Origin: Labrenzia sp. R4_2
Lineage (GTDB): Bacteria; Pseudomonadota; Alphaproteobacteria; Rhizobiales; Stappiaceae
Direction: 5' to 3'
NCBI RefSeq assembly: GCF_017743865.1
Contig: NZ_JAGHRJ010000008.1
Span: 62,001-126,000 of the forward strand
DNA: 64,000 nucleotides
The first letter of the stretch is position 1. Each line of letters begins with the position of its first letter. Under the pieces are notes generated by a model. That model saw only the letters and a list, made by a program, of their open reading frames with translations, did no database searches and was not told where the DNA came from. Shown piece by piece: positions 18,389-26,991 of the stretch. The translations under genes and the position numbers were made by a program.

Positions 18389-19567
18389 ATGTTGAACAGT
18401 CTGGATCTTCCCGGCCGCCCCGAAGACACGCGCGTGGTCGTTGCCATGTCCGGCGGCGTGGACAGTTCCGTCGTTGCCGCGCTGATGCACGCCGAAGGTT
18501 ATGATGTTATTGGTGTGACCTTGCAGCTCTATGACCATGGCGCCGCCGTCGCCAAGGCAAAGTCATGCTGTGCCGGCGTCGACATCCATGACGCCCGCCG
18601 GGCCGCCGAAAAGATCGGCATCCCGCACTACGTGCTCGACTATGAAAGCCGTTTCAAGGAACAGGTTATGGACCGGTTTGCCGACAGTTATATTGCCGGC
18701 GAAACCCCCATTCCCTGCGTCTCCTGCAACCAGACCGTCAAGTTCACCGACCTTTTGAAAACGGCAAAGGATCTTGGCGCGGACGCCTTGGCAACTGGCC
18801 ACTATGTTCGCTCGGCAGCCCAGGGCAACAAGCGCGCACTCTTCCGCCCCGCAGACCTTGACCGGGATCAGAGTTATTTCCTGTTTGCCACAACGCAGGA
18901 ACAGCTGGATTTCGTCCGCTTTCCGCTGGGCGGCATGCCGAAGTCTCAAGTCCGTGCGCTTGCCGAAGAGTTCGGGCTGTCGGTTGCCAACAAACCTGAC
19001 AGCCAGGACATCTGCTTCGTGCCGAATGGTGACTATGCCGCGGTGATCCGAAAGCTGCGGCCAAACGCTGCCGAACCTGGCGAGATCGTCCATATGGACG
19101 GCCGGGTCCTGGGTGAACACAACGGCATCATCCACTTCACAATCGGCCAGCGCCGAGGCATTGGTGTGGCCACGGGCGAGCCGCTTTATGTGGTGCGCCT
19201 TGATGCGGACGAACGCCGCGTGATCGTGGGCCCGCGTGAGGCTTTGGCAACACACACGATCCTGCTGCGCGAAATGAACTGGATCGGTGATCAGCCGCTC
19301 GATGAGGGGGACGAGATCGAGGTCTTTGCCAAAGTCCGCTCCACCCGCCCGCCGGCCCCGGCGACCTTGCGTGTATTGAACGGCAAGGCCTTTGTTGATC
19401 TTGCCAACGGCGAAACGGGTGTCGCACCCGGTCAGGCGTGCGTCTTCTTCGACAGTGATGACGAAACGGCCCGGGTTCTTGGTGGCGGCTGGATCCACAA
19501 GACCGAGCGCACCGGCACTTGGACGGTGGATTTTCCACAAGCGCAAGCCCCAGTTTCTGCCGCCTGA
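18389..19567 (+). CDS. mnmA: tRNA 2-thiouridine(34) synthase MnmA
   Basis: A 392-residue tRNA-modifying enzyme that adenylates and thiolates U34 of Glu, Gln and Lys tRNAs. The PP-loop is [14 protein letters not shown]; the two catalytic cysteines lie in IPCVSCNQ and DSQDICFVP; the central and beta-barrel domains follow (GQRRGIGVA). The ATG at 18389 gives the family start [16 protein letters not shown]; the 77 extra in-frame residues upstream have no counterpart. Transcription is independent of the divergent flagellar unit. Confidence 0.95.
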   Translation: MLNSLDLPGRPEDTRVVVAMSGGVDSSVVAALMHAEGYDVIGVTLQLYDHGAAVAKAKSCCAGVDIHDARRAAEKIGIPHYVLDYESRFKEQVMDRFADSYIAGETPIPCVSCNQTVKFTDLLKTAKDLGADALATGHYVRSAAQGNKRALFRPADLDRDQSYFLFATTQEQLDFVRFPLGGMPKSQVRALAEEFGLSVANKPDSQDICFVPNGDYAAVIRKLRPNAAEPGEIVHMDGRVLGEHNGIIHFTIGQRRGIGVATGEPLYVVRLDADERRVIVGPREALATHTILLREMNWIGDQPLDEGDEIEVFAKVRSTRPPAPATLRVLNGKAFVDLANGETGVAPGQACVFFDSDDETARVLGGGWIHKTERTGTWTVDFPQAQAPVSAA

Positions 19568-19584
19568 TCGGCGTTTAGAAAGAA

Positions 19585-19624
19585 TGCGCGCAGGCAAGCA
19601 TTCAGCGCTTGACGCCTGCGCGCA
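19585..19624. terminator. Long hairpin after mnmA
   Basis: TGCGCGCAGGC and GCCTGCGCGCA form a perfect 11-bp stem 18 bases after the mnmA stop. No T-run follows, so termination would need Rho or be inefficient; the structure overlaps the -35 of the tRNA promoter. Confidence 0.45.
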
Positions 19625-19637
19625 GCCTAACTATAAG
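19609..19637 (+). promoter_or_regulatory. Sigma-70-type promoter of the tRNA-Met gene
   Basis: TTGACG and TATAAG are separated by exactly 17 bases, with the -10 ending 45 bases before the mature tRNA. This is a strong housekeeping promoter as expected for a tRNA gene. Confidence 0.7.
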
Positions 19638-19682
19638 CTCCCCCACATCGCAGCGCTTTGAACAAGAAGCCGCTGACCGGAT

Positions 19683-19759
19683 GGCGGGGTAGCTCAGGTG
19701 GTTAGAGCAGCGGAATCATAATCCGCGTGTCGGGGGTTCGAGTCCCTCTCCCGCTACCA
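19683..19759 (+). tRNA. tRNA-Met (CAT), elongator
   Basis: A 77-base cloverleaf with encoded CCA. The acceptor stem GGCGGGG pairs with TCCCGCT with wobble at the ends; the anticodon stem is GCGGA/TCCGC; the anticodon CAT is at 19717-19719; the T-arm contains GGTTCGAGTCC. The body resembles alphaproteobacterial elongator tRNA-Met rather than initiator (paired first base) or tRNA-Ile2, though CAT alone cannot exclude a lysidine-modified tRNA-Ile. Its 3' half is the attachment site for the tandem islands that follow. Confidence 0.93.
19712..19759 (+). repeat. Attachment core, copy 1 (attL of island 1, within tRNA-Met)
   Basis: The final 48 bases of the tRNA recur exactly at 52559-52606, and the final 45 (from 19715) recur at 30868-30912. 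A duplicated tRNA 3' end is the standard product of tyrosine-recombinase integration. Confidence 0.95.
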
Positions 19760-19760
19760 C

Positions 19761-19781
19761 TCAAGCCTTTGATAGGCTTGA
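19761..19781 (+). terminator. Hairpin just after tRNA-Met
   Basis: TCAAGCCT-TTGAT-AGGCTTGA forms a perfect 8-bp stem with a five-base loop, two bases beyond the CCA, followed by a mixed AT tract (TCAATTTCT). It lies in island DNA, so integration supplied it; it could end tRNA transcription or protect the convergent integrase. Confidence 0.5.
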
Positions 19782-19823
19782 TCAATTTCTCAGTCATCAC
19801 TGCTCAATCCTCTCAGTTTGACA

Positions 19824-20912
19824 CTATTCAGTGCCGGGTTTGACAATTTTTGTTCTGCGGCTGTTCACTTCGGCCTCAAAGGCTGTGCCCATCCCAGCAA
19901 CCTTTCGCTTCAAATCTGCCCGCCTCGAGTAGAGACGGGCCATCTCGATTGTCTCCTGTCCAAGGACATCCGCGATTGCGCGTTCGTCGTATCCCATCTC
20001 CCGGAAAATCGTCGCCACGGTATGACGCAAACCGTAGAGCGTAAGTCCGGGTCTGATCTTGCCCAAGCGCTCCAATTTCTGGCGCTCTTTGCGCCAAGAC
20101 GCTCTGAAGCCGGAAACAGTCCAGGGCTGTCCCTTGGAGTTTGCACAGATGGTGAGGGCATCATGTTTGGGAGCCGCTGCTAGAGCCTCCCTGAGTGGGG
20201 AAATGATCGGCAAATAGAGTTCGACACCCGTCTTGCTCCGAGCCGTATCTATGAAGTCACCTTCTATCGCATCCCGGTGCAATGTAAGAGCGTCTTGCGG
20301 CCCGAGCCCGGTAAACATCATCAGTGCAATTGCGGGACGCATATGCTTCGGAGCAGCGTCCAGAACGGCATCTCGCTCACTATCCTGCCAAGGGCGATTG
20401 CTTCGAGGTTCGCCACGCTTGCGCCGAATGTTCGAAATGCCAAGCGCCGGATTGTCTTTTACAAATCCACGATCCTTTCCCCATGAGAACACAAGGGAAA
20501 TAACGGCCTTGACGTAGTTGGCAAACCGTCTGCCTTTCTGTTCTGCTGCCTTGTCGCGCAAACGAACAATAAAGGGACTGGTGAAACGGGTCAGATCGGT
20601 ATCCCGGATCGGATACAGGTAGTCGAATTTGTTCTGGTAGTCGGCACGGGTGCGCGGCGCAAGGTCGGTAAATGCGGAACTTGCACGATACTTTTCGATC
20701 AATGCGCCAAGCGTTCCAGGCTTCGTTCTGTCGGGTTCAAATGCCTTGGTGACACGCTCGCACTCTGCATAAAAGGAAGCAGTTCGCGCCGGATATTTGT
20801 CGAGATCGATCATGACTTTCGAATTGCGGTGCTGGCAACGCTGGCGGTATGGCGGCTTTTTGTCGGTCCAAACACGGAACCCCTTCGGCCACCATTTATT
20901 GACCTTGGGCAT
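19824..20912 (-). CDS. int: Tyrosine recombinase/integrase of island 1
   Basis: A 362-residue site-specific recombinase presumed to integrate and excise the island at tRNA-Met. The N-terminal part has an arm-type domain and a SAM-like core-binding domain (GTLGALIEKYRASSAFTDLAPRTRADYQNK). The catalytic domain shows the lysine (SKTGVEL), box II LYGLRHTVATIF and the tyrosine in ARLYSRRAD. At the usual box I arginine position the sequence is FTGLGPQDAL (around residue 205), with Gly in place of Arg. ATG 20912 directly follows the alpA stop; GTG 20921 is possible. It reads toward the tRNA, ending 65 bases away. Confidence 0.9.
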   Translation of the reverse strand: MPKVNKWWPKGFRVWTDKKPPYRQRCQHRNSKVMIDLDKYPARTASFYAECERVTKAFEPDRTKPGTLGALIEKYRASSAFTDLAPRTRADYQNKFDYLYPIRDTDLTRFTSPFIVRLRDKAAEQKGRRFANYVKAVISLVFSWGKDRGFVKDNPALGISNIRRKRGEPRSNRPWQDSERDAVLDAAPKHMRPAIALMMFTGLGPQDALTLHRDAIEGDFIDTARSKTGVELYLPIISPLREALAAAPKHDALTICANSKGQPWTVSGFRASWRKERQKLERLGKIRPGLTLYGLRHTVATIFREMGYDERAIADVLGQETIEMARLYSRRADLKRKVAGMGTAFEAEVNSRRTKIVKPGTE

Positions 20913-20913
20913 A

Positions 20914-21153
20914 TCAGCCACCCAAGCGATTCAGAATGTCGTCGTCACTGTCGGCCTGGCCTGACTTCAGTTGATCAAGCCACGCATCCAGATCTTGCAC
21001 ATCCCACAGCTTCGACCCGTCCGGGTACTGAACAGGTACAACCGTACAAATACCCTCAAACTTCGAGGCCGGAATACCGCAATAAGCGGCGGCGTCAGGC
21101 TTCTTGAACATCCGAGTGCGCTGTAACTGAAAATTCAGAAATGCTTTTTGCAA
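20914..21153 (-). CDS. AlpA-like helix-turn-helix protein (excisionase/regulator)
   Basis: A 79-residue DNA-binding protein. The core FKKPDAAAYCGIPASKFEGIC-x-VVPVQYPDGSKLWDVQDLDAWLDQL is the winged-helix pattern of AlpA/Xis proteins: R/K-x-P-AA-Y-G, a basic wing and W-D-x-x-DLDAWLD. A TTG at 21153 has GGAG eight bases upstream; an ATG at 21111 gives a 65-residue protein that starts at the domain itself. Directly upstream of int and nearly abutting it. In Gram-negative PICIs AlpA next to int is the conserved activator, so this may be the satellite's induction switch (inference). Confidence 0.8.
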   Translation of the reverse strand: MQKAFLNFQLQRTRMFKKPDAAAYCGIPASKFEGICTVVPVQYPDGSKLWDVQDLDAWLDQLKSGQADSDDDILNRLGG

Positions 21154-21259
21154 TGTTCCATCTCCAATTTAGTGAGCGGTCTTGCCCTCCTAGTCTCCAC
21201 TGCAGGGGAGAGAAGAGCTTGCCGTTATTGGACTGACCGCATCGCCCTCAGGCGGACTA

Positions 21260-21595
21260 CTAGATGGCGTGGCCGTCAATCTTAACGCGGACGGTCGCTG
21301 CCGATCCTCCAGCGTCCTGAATGGCCGTACCAATGCGGAGATTGTCGGTCGCAACCGGCGTGACGGTATCGGTCGCAACATCCCAATAAGCAGGAGCGCC
21401 AAGGGTAAACACCTCGCCACCCGATTTCGTCAGATCGAAGACGCCAACTGTGACCAATTCAAATTCGTCGGCCTCTGCCGCCGTGGTCGCAGCCACGCCG
21501 AACAGATGGTCAACCAGGACACCCGCGCCGGAGATAACCCCGCCAGCGGGAGCCGGAACGGTCACTGCATTACCTGCCTGCACATAATTTCGCAT
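21260..21595 (-). CDS. DUF2190 capsid decoration/cement protein
   Basis: A 111-residue beta-rich protein of the DUF2190 family, thought to stabilise phage capsids. Family features are the N-terminal NYVQAGNAVTVPAPAGGVISG, the internal FELVTVGVFDLTKSGGE and the C-terminal NLRIGTAIQDAGGSAATVRVKID. It is the last gene of the head operon, two bases after the gpW-like gene. Composition matches its neighbours. Confidence 0.85.
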   Translation of the reverse strand: MRNYVQAGNAVTVPAPAGGVISGAGVLVDHLFGVAATTAAEADEFELVTVGVFDLTKSGGEVFTLGAPAYWDVATDTVTPVATDNLRIGTAIQDAGGSAATVRVKIDGHAI

Positions 21596-21598
21596 AGG

Positions 21599-21859
21599 TC
21601 AGATTCCTTTCGTAGAAGTGATGTAAACGGTGGAAATACGCTTCCCGGATTTCTGCGCAGCGCACTGTCTGCGCAGTTCATTGATGCGACTGCGGAGCAT
21701 TGGGGCATCTGTCGATTGCCAAGTAACGGACTCATCTCCGAACTGCACATTCACAGTCATTTCCCCGGCAAGGAAACGGTCCATGACGCCCTCAAGAACC
21801 GCTAGCAACTGGCATGGATCGCTTCGATCCACGCCGTCAAAGATGCTTGCCCGCGCCAT
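21599..21859 (-). CDS. gpW-like head-tail joining protein
   Basis: An 86-residue protein with the gpW pattern: a helical start (LLAVLEGVMDRFLAGE), a beta hairpin (VNVQFGDESVTWQSTD) and a second helix (PMLRSRINELRRQCAAQ). gpW in lambda-type phages fits into the portal vertex and prepares the head for tail joining. Five bases separate it from the capsid gene. Retention of a connector in an element with no tail genes fits a satellite that borrows helper tails. Confidence 0.78.
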   Translation of the reverse strand: MARASIFDGVDRSDPCQLLAVLEGVMDRFLAGEMTVNVQFGDESVTWQSTDAPMLRSRINELRRQCAAQKSGKRISTVYITSTKGI

Positions 21860-21863
21860 CGTC

Positions 21864-23705
21864 TTACGCGCCCGGATTCATGTACCAACCGCGCCAATCG
21901 AGGAATGAGGCACCAAAATCAAGGCGAATCTTGACCTCCACGCCGTCAACCTCAAACCCGGCACGGCTGTCAGTCTGCGGGCCTTCCGAACCTTGAAGAT
22001 AGGCGTATTCCAACCCTTCAACCGTGGCCGGATCGGCCGCGACATACCAGCGGTTCGGATCTTCAAGCCGAGACTCCACAACAAGGTCCAGTTTGCCGCC
22101 GAACACATTCACGTCTTCGGTACGGGTCGGCTGGATCGCTGCCAGGACTTCTTCGGCCTGTGTTTCAAGTTCAGGTGGCACTACAAGGAACTTCGGAGCA
22201 ATGGCAATCGGACGGCCATTGATACCTTTCTGGCGGCGCATCGCGAGGCGAGCTGCCGAAAGGGTTTCCTTGGAGATTGCCCCACCTGTGCCAGCAAGGT
22301 TGCCGTGATCAGCATGGAAAACGGGTTTCTCGTCATCCATGGTCGGGCCAAGACCTGCCGCCTTGACCAACAGGTCCACAAGGAATTGTGCCTCGAACTC
22401 GGCGGATGCAAGACCCAGCTTGCCAGACAGATCATTGAATGCGCCAAGGTCATCATTGATCAGGGCCTTGCGGGACAGGGCGAGGATCGTGCCGTAAGTG
22501 CCGATGGCGTAGGTTTCCATGGCCTCGACAAAACCGGAATACTTGTATTCCCCTTGCTCATTGACCTTCTCCAACTTGGCAAGGTCAGCGGCCTGTACCT
22601 TTGTCTTTGCCCGAAAGTCCTTGTGCGTCGTTTGACGGGCAAGACGCTTCAGCGTTGCAGGAGCTACCTGGTAGGCCGCCCGCAAGGCGCGGTTTGCCGT
22701 GTCGGCAAAGATTGCAGCAAAGTCGCTGGTCGTATGCAGCGCACGGGTAATGATCGTATTTTGGTCAAGCCCCGTAGTGGAAACTCCTGCCCGCTGCAAA
22801 CAATCGCGGGCAATGTCCAGCGTCGTCATGTTGACATAAGCACGTGCGGCCTCTGACAATTTGTGAGACGGGTTAACACGGGTGAAGTACACCGCTTCGC
22901 CCATGCGGGTCACAATTGTTGCCGGATCGTCCAGATGAACCATGTTGCTGGATCGCGCCGTGAGGATCGGTGATGGCCGGGTGCGCCGCTCTTTCAAGGC
23001 ATCGATCGCCGCTGATCGCGCATCCTGTTCACTAGCGCCACGATCGATCTGACCGTTTGCCCATTCATCGCCAAGGTTAAACTCGGTAGCAAGGGCGCGG
23101 ATTTCAGTGTTAACCACTGCTCGCGTCTCAATTTGGGGAGACGCTTGTGGCGGTGTTGTCGCCGGGGGCGCTTCCGGGCCCGCCGGTGCGGGAGTCGTGG
23201 TAGTTCCAGACATTCCATTACCTCTAATTTGCGCGGCAGGGTCGGCACCTACCGGGACTATGCTCACTTCACGTAGCTCCCAAGAAATGGCAGTTTTGAT
23301 CCGCGCGCCCGTGATCGGATCTTTACTCGTGCGCCATTTTTTGGGGTCATAGCCGACAGAAATGTTACGAAAGACACCGGCGCAAATGCCTTGCCAGATG
23401 TCATCACGTTGGGGGGAAACCTGAACCTTGATAATCAGCTTGCCGGACTCAACACGAGCAGCACGAACAACGCCTAGAACGTCGTCCAGAGAGACTTGAC
23501 GATGATTGTTGAGAAGCGGCATGCCATCGAGGCGCGACAAATCAATTGCCTGTTCGGAGATTTCAAGGACTTCAAGAAACGGACCGCCGCCAATGTCCAC
23601 GCGTTCCACAGCCGAGCCTGTTGACGCCACCATTTCGACGGTGCGGTCCTTTTCGACAATGGAAGTCGGGGTAAACCCTGCACGGATATACAAGGGCGCA
23701 TTCAT
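21864..23705 (-). CDS. Fused prohead protease and major capsid protein
   Basis: A 613-residue polyprotein-like fusion. Residues 1-165 are a prohead protease of the HK97/U35 type (LLNNHRQ-x-L-x-D-V-LGVV, with catalytic His in NNH, and WELREVSIVPVGADP at the end). A Pro/Thr/Ala linker (170-195) follows. From about 290 on comes a Mu gpT-like major capsid domain (GTYGTILALSRKALINDDLGAF, KGINGRPIAIAPKFLVVP, VVESRLEDPNRWYVAADP). Self-cleavage between the two parts is expected. The ATG overlaps the portal stop by one base (TAATG). The fusion is known in some phages; here it makes the head operon very compact. Confidence 0.9.
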   Translation of the reverse strand: MNAPLYIRAGFTPTSIVEKDRTVEMVASTGSAVERVDIGGGPFLEVLEISEQAIDLSRLDGMPLLNNHRQVSLDDVLGVVRAARVESGKLIIKVQVSPQRDDIWQGICAGVFRNISVGYDPKKWRTSKDPITGARIKTAISWELREVSIVPVGADPAAQIRGNGMSGTTTTPAPAGPEAPPATTPPQASPQIETRAVVNTEIRALATEFNLGDEWANGQIDRGASEQDARSAAIDALKERRTRPSPILTARSSNMVHLDDPATIVTRMGEAVYFTRVNPSHKLSEAARAYVNMTTLDIARDCLQRAGVSTTGLDQNTIITRALHTTSDFAAIFADTANRALRAAYQVAPATLKRLARQTTHKDFRAKTKVQAADLAKLEKVNEQGEYKYSGFVEAMETYAIGTYGTILALSRKALINDDLGAFNDLSGKLGLASAEFEAQFLVDLLVKAAGLGPTMDDEKPVFHADHGNLAGTGGAISKETLSAARLAMRRQKGINGRPIAIAPKFLVVPPELETQAEEVLAAIQPTRTEDVNVFGGKLDLVVESRLEDPNRWYVAADPATVEGLEYAYLQGSEGPQTDSRAGFEVDGVEVKIRLDFGASFLDWRGWYMNPGA

Positions 23706-25096
23706 TATTCGCTCTCCGTCGATGTATCGGGGGATGGGATAATCTTATGATCTTTGAGGCGTTTGGCATCGGCTGCGATTTCCGCGTCCACGTCTTCAGC
23801 GTCATAACCACGCTCAGCAATGATTTCTGAGCGGCTACGAAGATGGTTTTTCAGGGCTTTCTCTGCCGCTATCGCATCGTTTTTCGGGTCCACCCACGGC
23901 CATGCGGGCGGAAGCCATTTGACCGCATCGAAAGCGGAACGGTCTGCCGTGTAATCACGGGCCGGAATAACCCCCTGCAACACCTGGTACTGAATGAAGG
24001 CTTTCCAGACCGGCCGGCAAAGGCCAAACACCAGCAAGTGGTGCTGGATCGTCTGACAGAAGCGCCGATATTCAAGAAAAGCCTGACGGGCAGAAGAATA
24101 ATTGACGTTAGAATAATCACCCGTCGCCTGTTCGTAGGTCGTATTCGTGCCCGATGCGATGAGCCTGAAAGTTGTCGTTAACAGGTCGCTCGCTCCACCC
24201 TGATCCGGGGTATCGGGGAAGCGGATGTCTTTGCCCGGAGGAAGGTTGATAAGCGCACCCGGCTCGAGACCGGCCGTTAACGTCCCATCTGATTTCTGGC
24301 CGTCATAAGCGGGATTGCCATCCGTATCTGTAATGAACCCGGCATGAAGGGCAGCTACACGGGCACGAACGATCAATGCATCCAGAACTGAATCCAGCTC
24401 TTTCGCCGCTAACAGGACGGACGCGAACCAGCTCAAACCCCGAACTTGACCCGGCACAAGTTGACGGAACAAGTGAATAACTTCACTCGCCGGTATCCGC
24501 ACGGGCGCGAGCGAATAACCGGCGAGTGCATCGCCAGACAGAAGACTCTGGCGAATCCAATAGGCGACCCTGCGACCTGCAGCGTCAAACTCAACGCCCT
24601 GATAAACCCTGCCGCCATGATCAAACATTTGATCCTTTGTACGGTCCAACTGCTCAGGGTGAAGGCGGCGAAGCTGCGGCGCGCCTGTTTCCGGGTGGTA
24701 GGTGAAGACAAAAAGAACTTCACCAAAAACCACCAGATCACGGACGGCAAATTGCTGCAGTCCGTAAAAATCGGTCTGCCCCTCAGCATCCGCCTCGTCA
24801 GTCCACGCCTTCCAGAGCCGTTGCAGAACGCGGCGAACAGCCTCGTCCTCATGTTCGGAACGCGGCTTAATCCCGTCGCCAACCAGATTGGACGCTAGAC
24901 TTTCAGTGATCCGCGCCCCGGTCGGGTTGTTCAAGGTGAAGTGCTGCGCCCGCATGCCGATTGTGGAGGCGCTTGCGTGGATCGTCCCGACGTTGGCGCT
25001 TGCAGGGGCATCCTGCCAACGGCGTCCCCCTCCTGCCGCATCAAGAGAACGGCGAGAAGGGGACGATGAAAAGAGACGGGAAAGGGCGCGGAGCAT
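23705..25096 (-). CDS. Phage portal protein (lambda gpB family)
   Basis: A 463-residue portal subunit forming the dodecameric DNA gateway at the capsid vertex. Lambda-family features include the N-terminal basic stretch, NPTGARITESLASNLVGDGIKP, VFGEVLFVFTYHPETG, ASEVIHLFRQLVPGQVRGLSWFA and NYSSARQAFLEYRRFCQ. Length (460-530) and position between the terminase and capsid genes agree. It overlaps the capsid gene by one base. A five-base gap separates it from the 25102-25806 gene upstream. Confidence 0.93.
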   Translation of the reverse strand: MLRALSRLFSSSPSRRSLDAAGGGRRWQDAPASANVGTIHASASTIGMRAQHFTLNNPTGARITESLASNLVGDGIKPRSEHEDEAVRRVLQRLWKAWTDEADAEGQTDFYGLQQFAVRDLVVFGEVLFVFTYHPETGAPQLRRLHPEQLDRTKDQMFDHGGRVYQGVEFDAAGRRVAYWIRQSLLSGDALAGYSLAPVRIPASEVIHLFRQLVPGQVRGLSWFASVLLAAKELDSVLDALIVRARVAALHAGFITDTDGNPAYDGQKSDGTLTAGLEPGALINLPPGKDIRFPDTPDQGGASDLLTTTFRLIASGTNTTYEQATGDYSNVNYSSARQAFLEYRRFCQTIQHHLLVFGLCRPVWKAFIQYQVLQGVIPARDYTADRSAFDAVKWLPPAWPWVDPKNDAIAAEKALKNHLRSRSEIIAERGYDAEDVDAEIAADAKRLKDHKIIPSPDTSTESE

Positions 25097-25101
25097 CTGG
25101 T

Positions 25102-25806
25102 TTATGCCCCCCGGATTGCCTGCGCGTCCAAGCGAAGTTTCAATCGCTGATCAACCGCTGAGAGCAGATCCGTAAGGTTCAAGATCGGCATATCCGAGCT
25201 TTCCTCCCGACGCATCGCTTCAGTTTCCGCGTTTGCTGCATATTGGGTTTTCAATTTCACGATGCGCTGATGGGCCTCTTTGAGAGTCATATCAGGGATC
25301 AACTCAACATCAGCCGCGCCAGCCTTATGCGCTGCGTTATCGTAGATAAGGTAGATGGGCTGATCCTCATCACGGCTGATGAAATCATCACCAAGGTAAT
25401 AAGACGGAAAGTCTACAATGCGAGTCGCATCATGCGGCGTATGCGGCGGGAAGTCGTTTTCTTCAAAATCGCTGCCTCCGAACCAGATAATGTTGCGATT
25501 TTCTTGGGTATCGGCATTTAGCTTCTTGCATCCATACTCGTTGCCTTGAAGCAAGTTATGCAGCCCCCAAACCACCGAACGAGCTAAGTGGCGATCACGA
25601 TATGAGCCAATAGTCATATGTATCGCCATCTCCAAAATGTGGGCGTACCGGTATTCGCCACCCCCCGGACCAGGAGCGGTCTTGCGCGGAAAGAAGAGAT
25701 GGCCGCCGCGTGTCAGATCGCGACGGAAATTCGAAAACGCGCCGTGCTGGAGCGCATAGGCGCAATCTTTTGCAGAGTAGGTTGCCGTGAGGATCTCGGG
25801 ATACAT
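25102..25806 (-). CDS. Unknown island protein with MerR-like N-terminal pattern
   Basis: A 234-residue protein directly upstream of the portal gene. Residues 5-65 (TATYSAKDCAYALQHGAFSNFRRD, then FFPR and GGEYRYAHILEMAI) resemble a winged helix of MerR type, where a helix pair is followed by a wing and an R-Y-x2-x-I-L segment. The C-terminal 40 residues are helical and basic (LSAVDQRLKLRLDAQAIRGA). ATG 25806 has GGAG upstream, better than ATG 25818 or TTG 25848. It could be a regulator of the head operon; no established family name can be given. Confidence 0.65.
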   Translation of the reverse strand: MYPEILTATYSAKDCAYALQHGAFSNFRRDLTRGGHLFFPRKTAPGPGGGEYRYAHILEMAIHMTIGSYRDRHLARSVVWGLHNLLQGNEYGCKKLNADTQENRNIIWFGGSDFEENDFPPHTPHDATRIVDFPSYYLGDDFISRDEDQPIYLIYDNAAHKAGAADVELIPDMTLKEAHQRIVKLKTQYAANAETEAMRREESSDMPILNLTDLLSAVDQRLKLRLDAQAIRGA

Positions 25807-26018
25807 ATCGCTCTCCATTTGAATAATAATCTTTACATTTCTGTACAAATTATATGTCGGAGTCGCCGAATTGTAAATAAAATTCTATAACGCATTGATA
25901 AAACAATGATTTTCGCCTGAAATGTATCGTGGGATGGCGAACCGATTCAGTAATGAGCACGCTCTGAAAGAAAGGCGCACCCCCAATGAGGTGCTGCCTC
26001 AACTTTGAACTGCCGTCT

Positions 26019-26243
26019 CTATTTAGGAGATGTTCGCGATGCTTCATGGACCTCGACACATACCGAACCGGCGTCCTTTGCGATGCTTTCCAGCAAGTCT
26101 ATTAGTGTCGCCGCTGAATGCTGTGTGCGGAGGCGCTCTTTAGCGCAACCATCTATGGGCACGTCCATAACCATTTGGAGCGCATGCAAGATCCCCTCGA
26201 TCTGGCCGATCTTAAATGAGATTTTTTCAATTTCGTCTTTCAT
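26019..26243 (-). CDS. Small hypothetical protein, divergent from the repressor gene
   Basis: A 74-residue helical protein (MKDEIEKISFKIGQIEGILHAL at the start) with three Cys and no recognised domain. The second ATG (26243) is preferred because AGGAG then has a six-base spacing. It is read away from the XRE-type gene at 26382, so the 138-base interval between them is a shared control region. Possibly a satellite regulatory protein; unknown. Confidence 0.6.
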   Translation of the reverse strand: MKDEIEKISFKIGQIEGILHALQMVMDVPIDGCAKERLRTQHSAATLIDLLESIAKDAGSVCVEVHEASRTSPK

Positions 26244-26381
26244 CATGAGCTCCTTAGTTTCCCCATTTCGCGAAGGACGAAATGGGTGCGGATAAGATGA
26301 TCGTGTGATATGAATTAATCACAGCGTTATCATTTACACTTAAATAATAACGTCAAGCTAAAATTATAACGGTGCTATAAA

Positions 26382-26609
26382 ATGATCGCTATTCAATGCA
26401 AAATGGCTCGTACCGCTCTCGGATTAGGTGTAAGAGAGCTGGCAGATCTAGCCAAAGTAGCGCCCGCTACTATTTCGCGGCTTGAAAGAGGTGAAGAGTT
26501 AAAACCACGAACAGTCGATGCAATACGAACCACATTAGAGAATGAGGGGATAGTATTTATCGAAGAAAACGGTGGTGGCCCCGGTGTTAGAATGAGGAGA
26601 AATATATGA
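26382..26609 (+). CDS. XRE-family helix-turn-helix regulator
   Basis: A 75-residue Cro/C1-type protein: AIQCKMARTALGLGVRELADLAKVAPATISRLERGEELKPRTVDAIRTTLENEGIVF is a complete HTH_3 domain, and the tail GGGPGVRMR is typical of short XRE regulators next to toxin or phage genes. Its stop overlaps the ATG of the next gene (ATGA). It lies in the AT-rich accessory block on the strand opposite to the head genes, so it may control either the block itself or the satellite switch. Confidence 0.85.
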   Translation: MIAIQCKMARTALGLGVRELADLAKVAPATISRLERGEELKPRTVDAIRTTLENEGIVFIEENGGGPGVRMRRNI

Positions 26610-26893
26610 CACCTATCGAAGAAACTTTCATCCGCCTAACGATGCTATTAGACGAGCCGAAACAACACCGCGATAGACAGGCAATCAAAGATCACTTTGA
26701 TACGCTGGTCGACTACGCAAGAAATGATGACGAGAAACGTGCCGCTTACGAATTTAAAGCCATGGCTATGAACCATATCGACAGTGATGGAATAGATCCG
26801 CCTGAGTTCGTTGAGGAAAAGCGCGTCAGAGCTCTTGAGGCACTAACGGTTTTTTCAAGAATCATTGAGTCTAGCAAACACCCAGGAGGTTGA
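26606..26893 (+). CDS. Hypothetical protein cotranscribed with the XRE regulator
   Basis: A 95-residue helical acidic protein (TPIEETFIRLTMLLDEPKQH at the start), translationally coupled to the XRE gene through ATGA. No domain recognised. The codon usage and AT content differ from the high-GC head genes around the block, pointing to separate acquisition. Confidence 0.65.
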   Translation: MTPIEETFIRLTMLLDEPKQHRDRQAIKDHFDTLVDYARNDDEKRAAYEFKAMAMNHIDSDGIDPPEFVEEKRVRALEALTVFSRIIESSKHPGG

Positions 26894-26991
26894 GGCTTTA
26901 GCTATTTTTAGCGATCTCAGATTATCAGAAATCGTTTTACGGATAATAGTATTTAACGGTTAGAAGTTGTTGAGAATTTGAAGGCAAATAG

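Noticed and set aside
18563-19597. Minus-strand frame of 344 codons opposite mnmA
   Set aside because: Shadow of mnmA, whose catalytic motifs are complete on the other strand.
19684-19759. Possibility that the CAT tRNA is the initiator or tRNA-Ile2
   Set aside because: The first base pair is formed and the anticodon stem lacks the three G-C pairs of an initiator; the body fits elongator Met, although Ile2 cannot be fully excluded.
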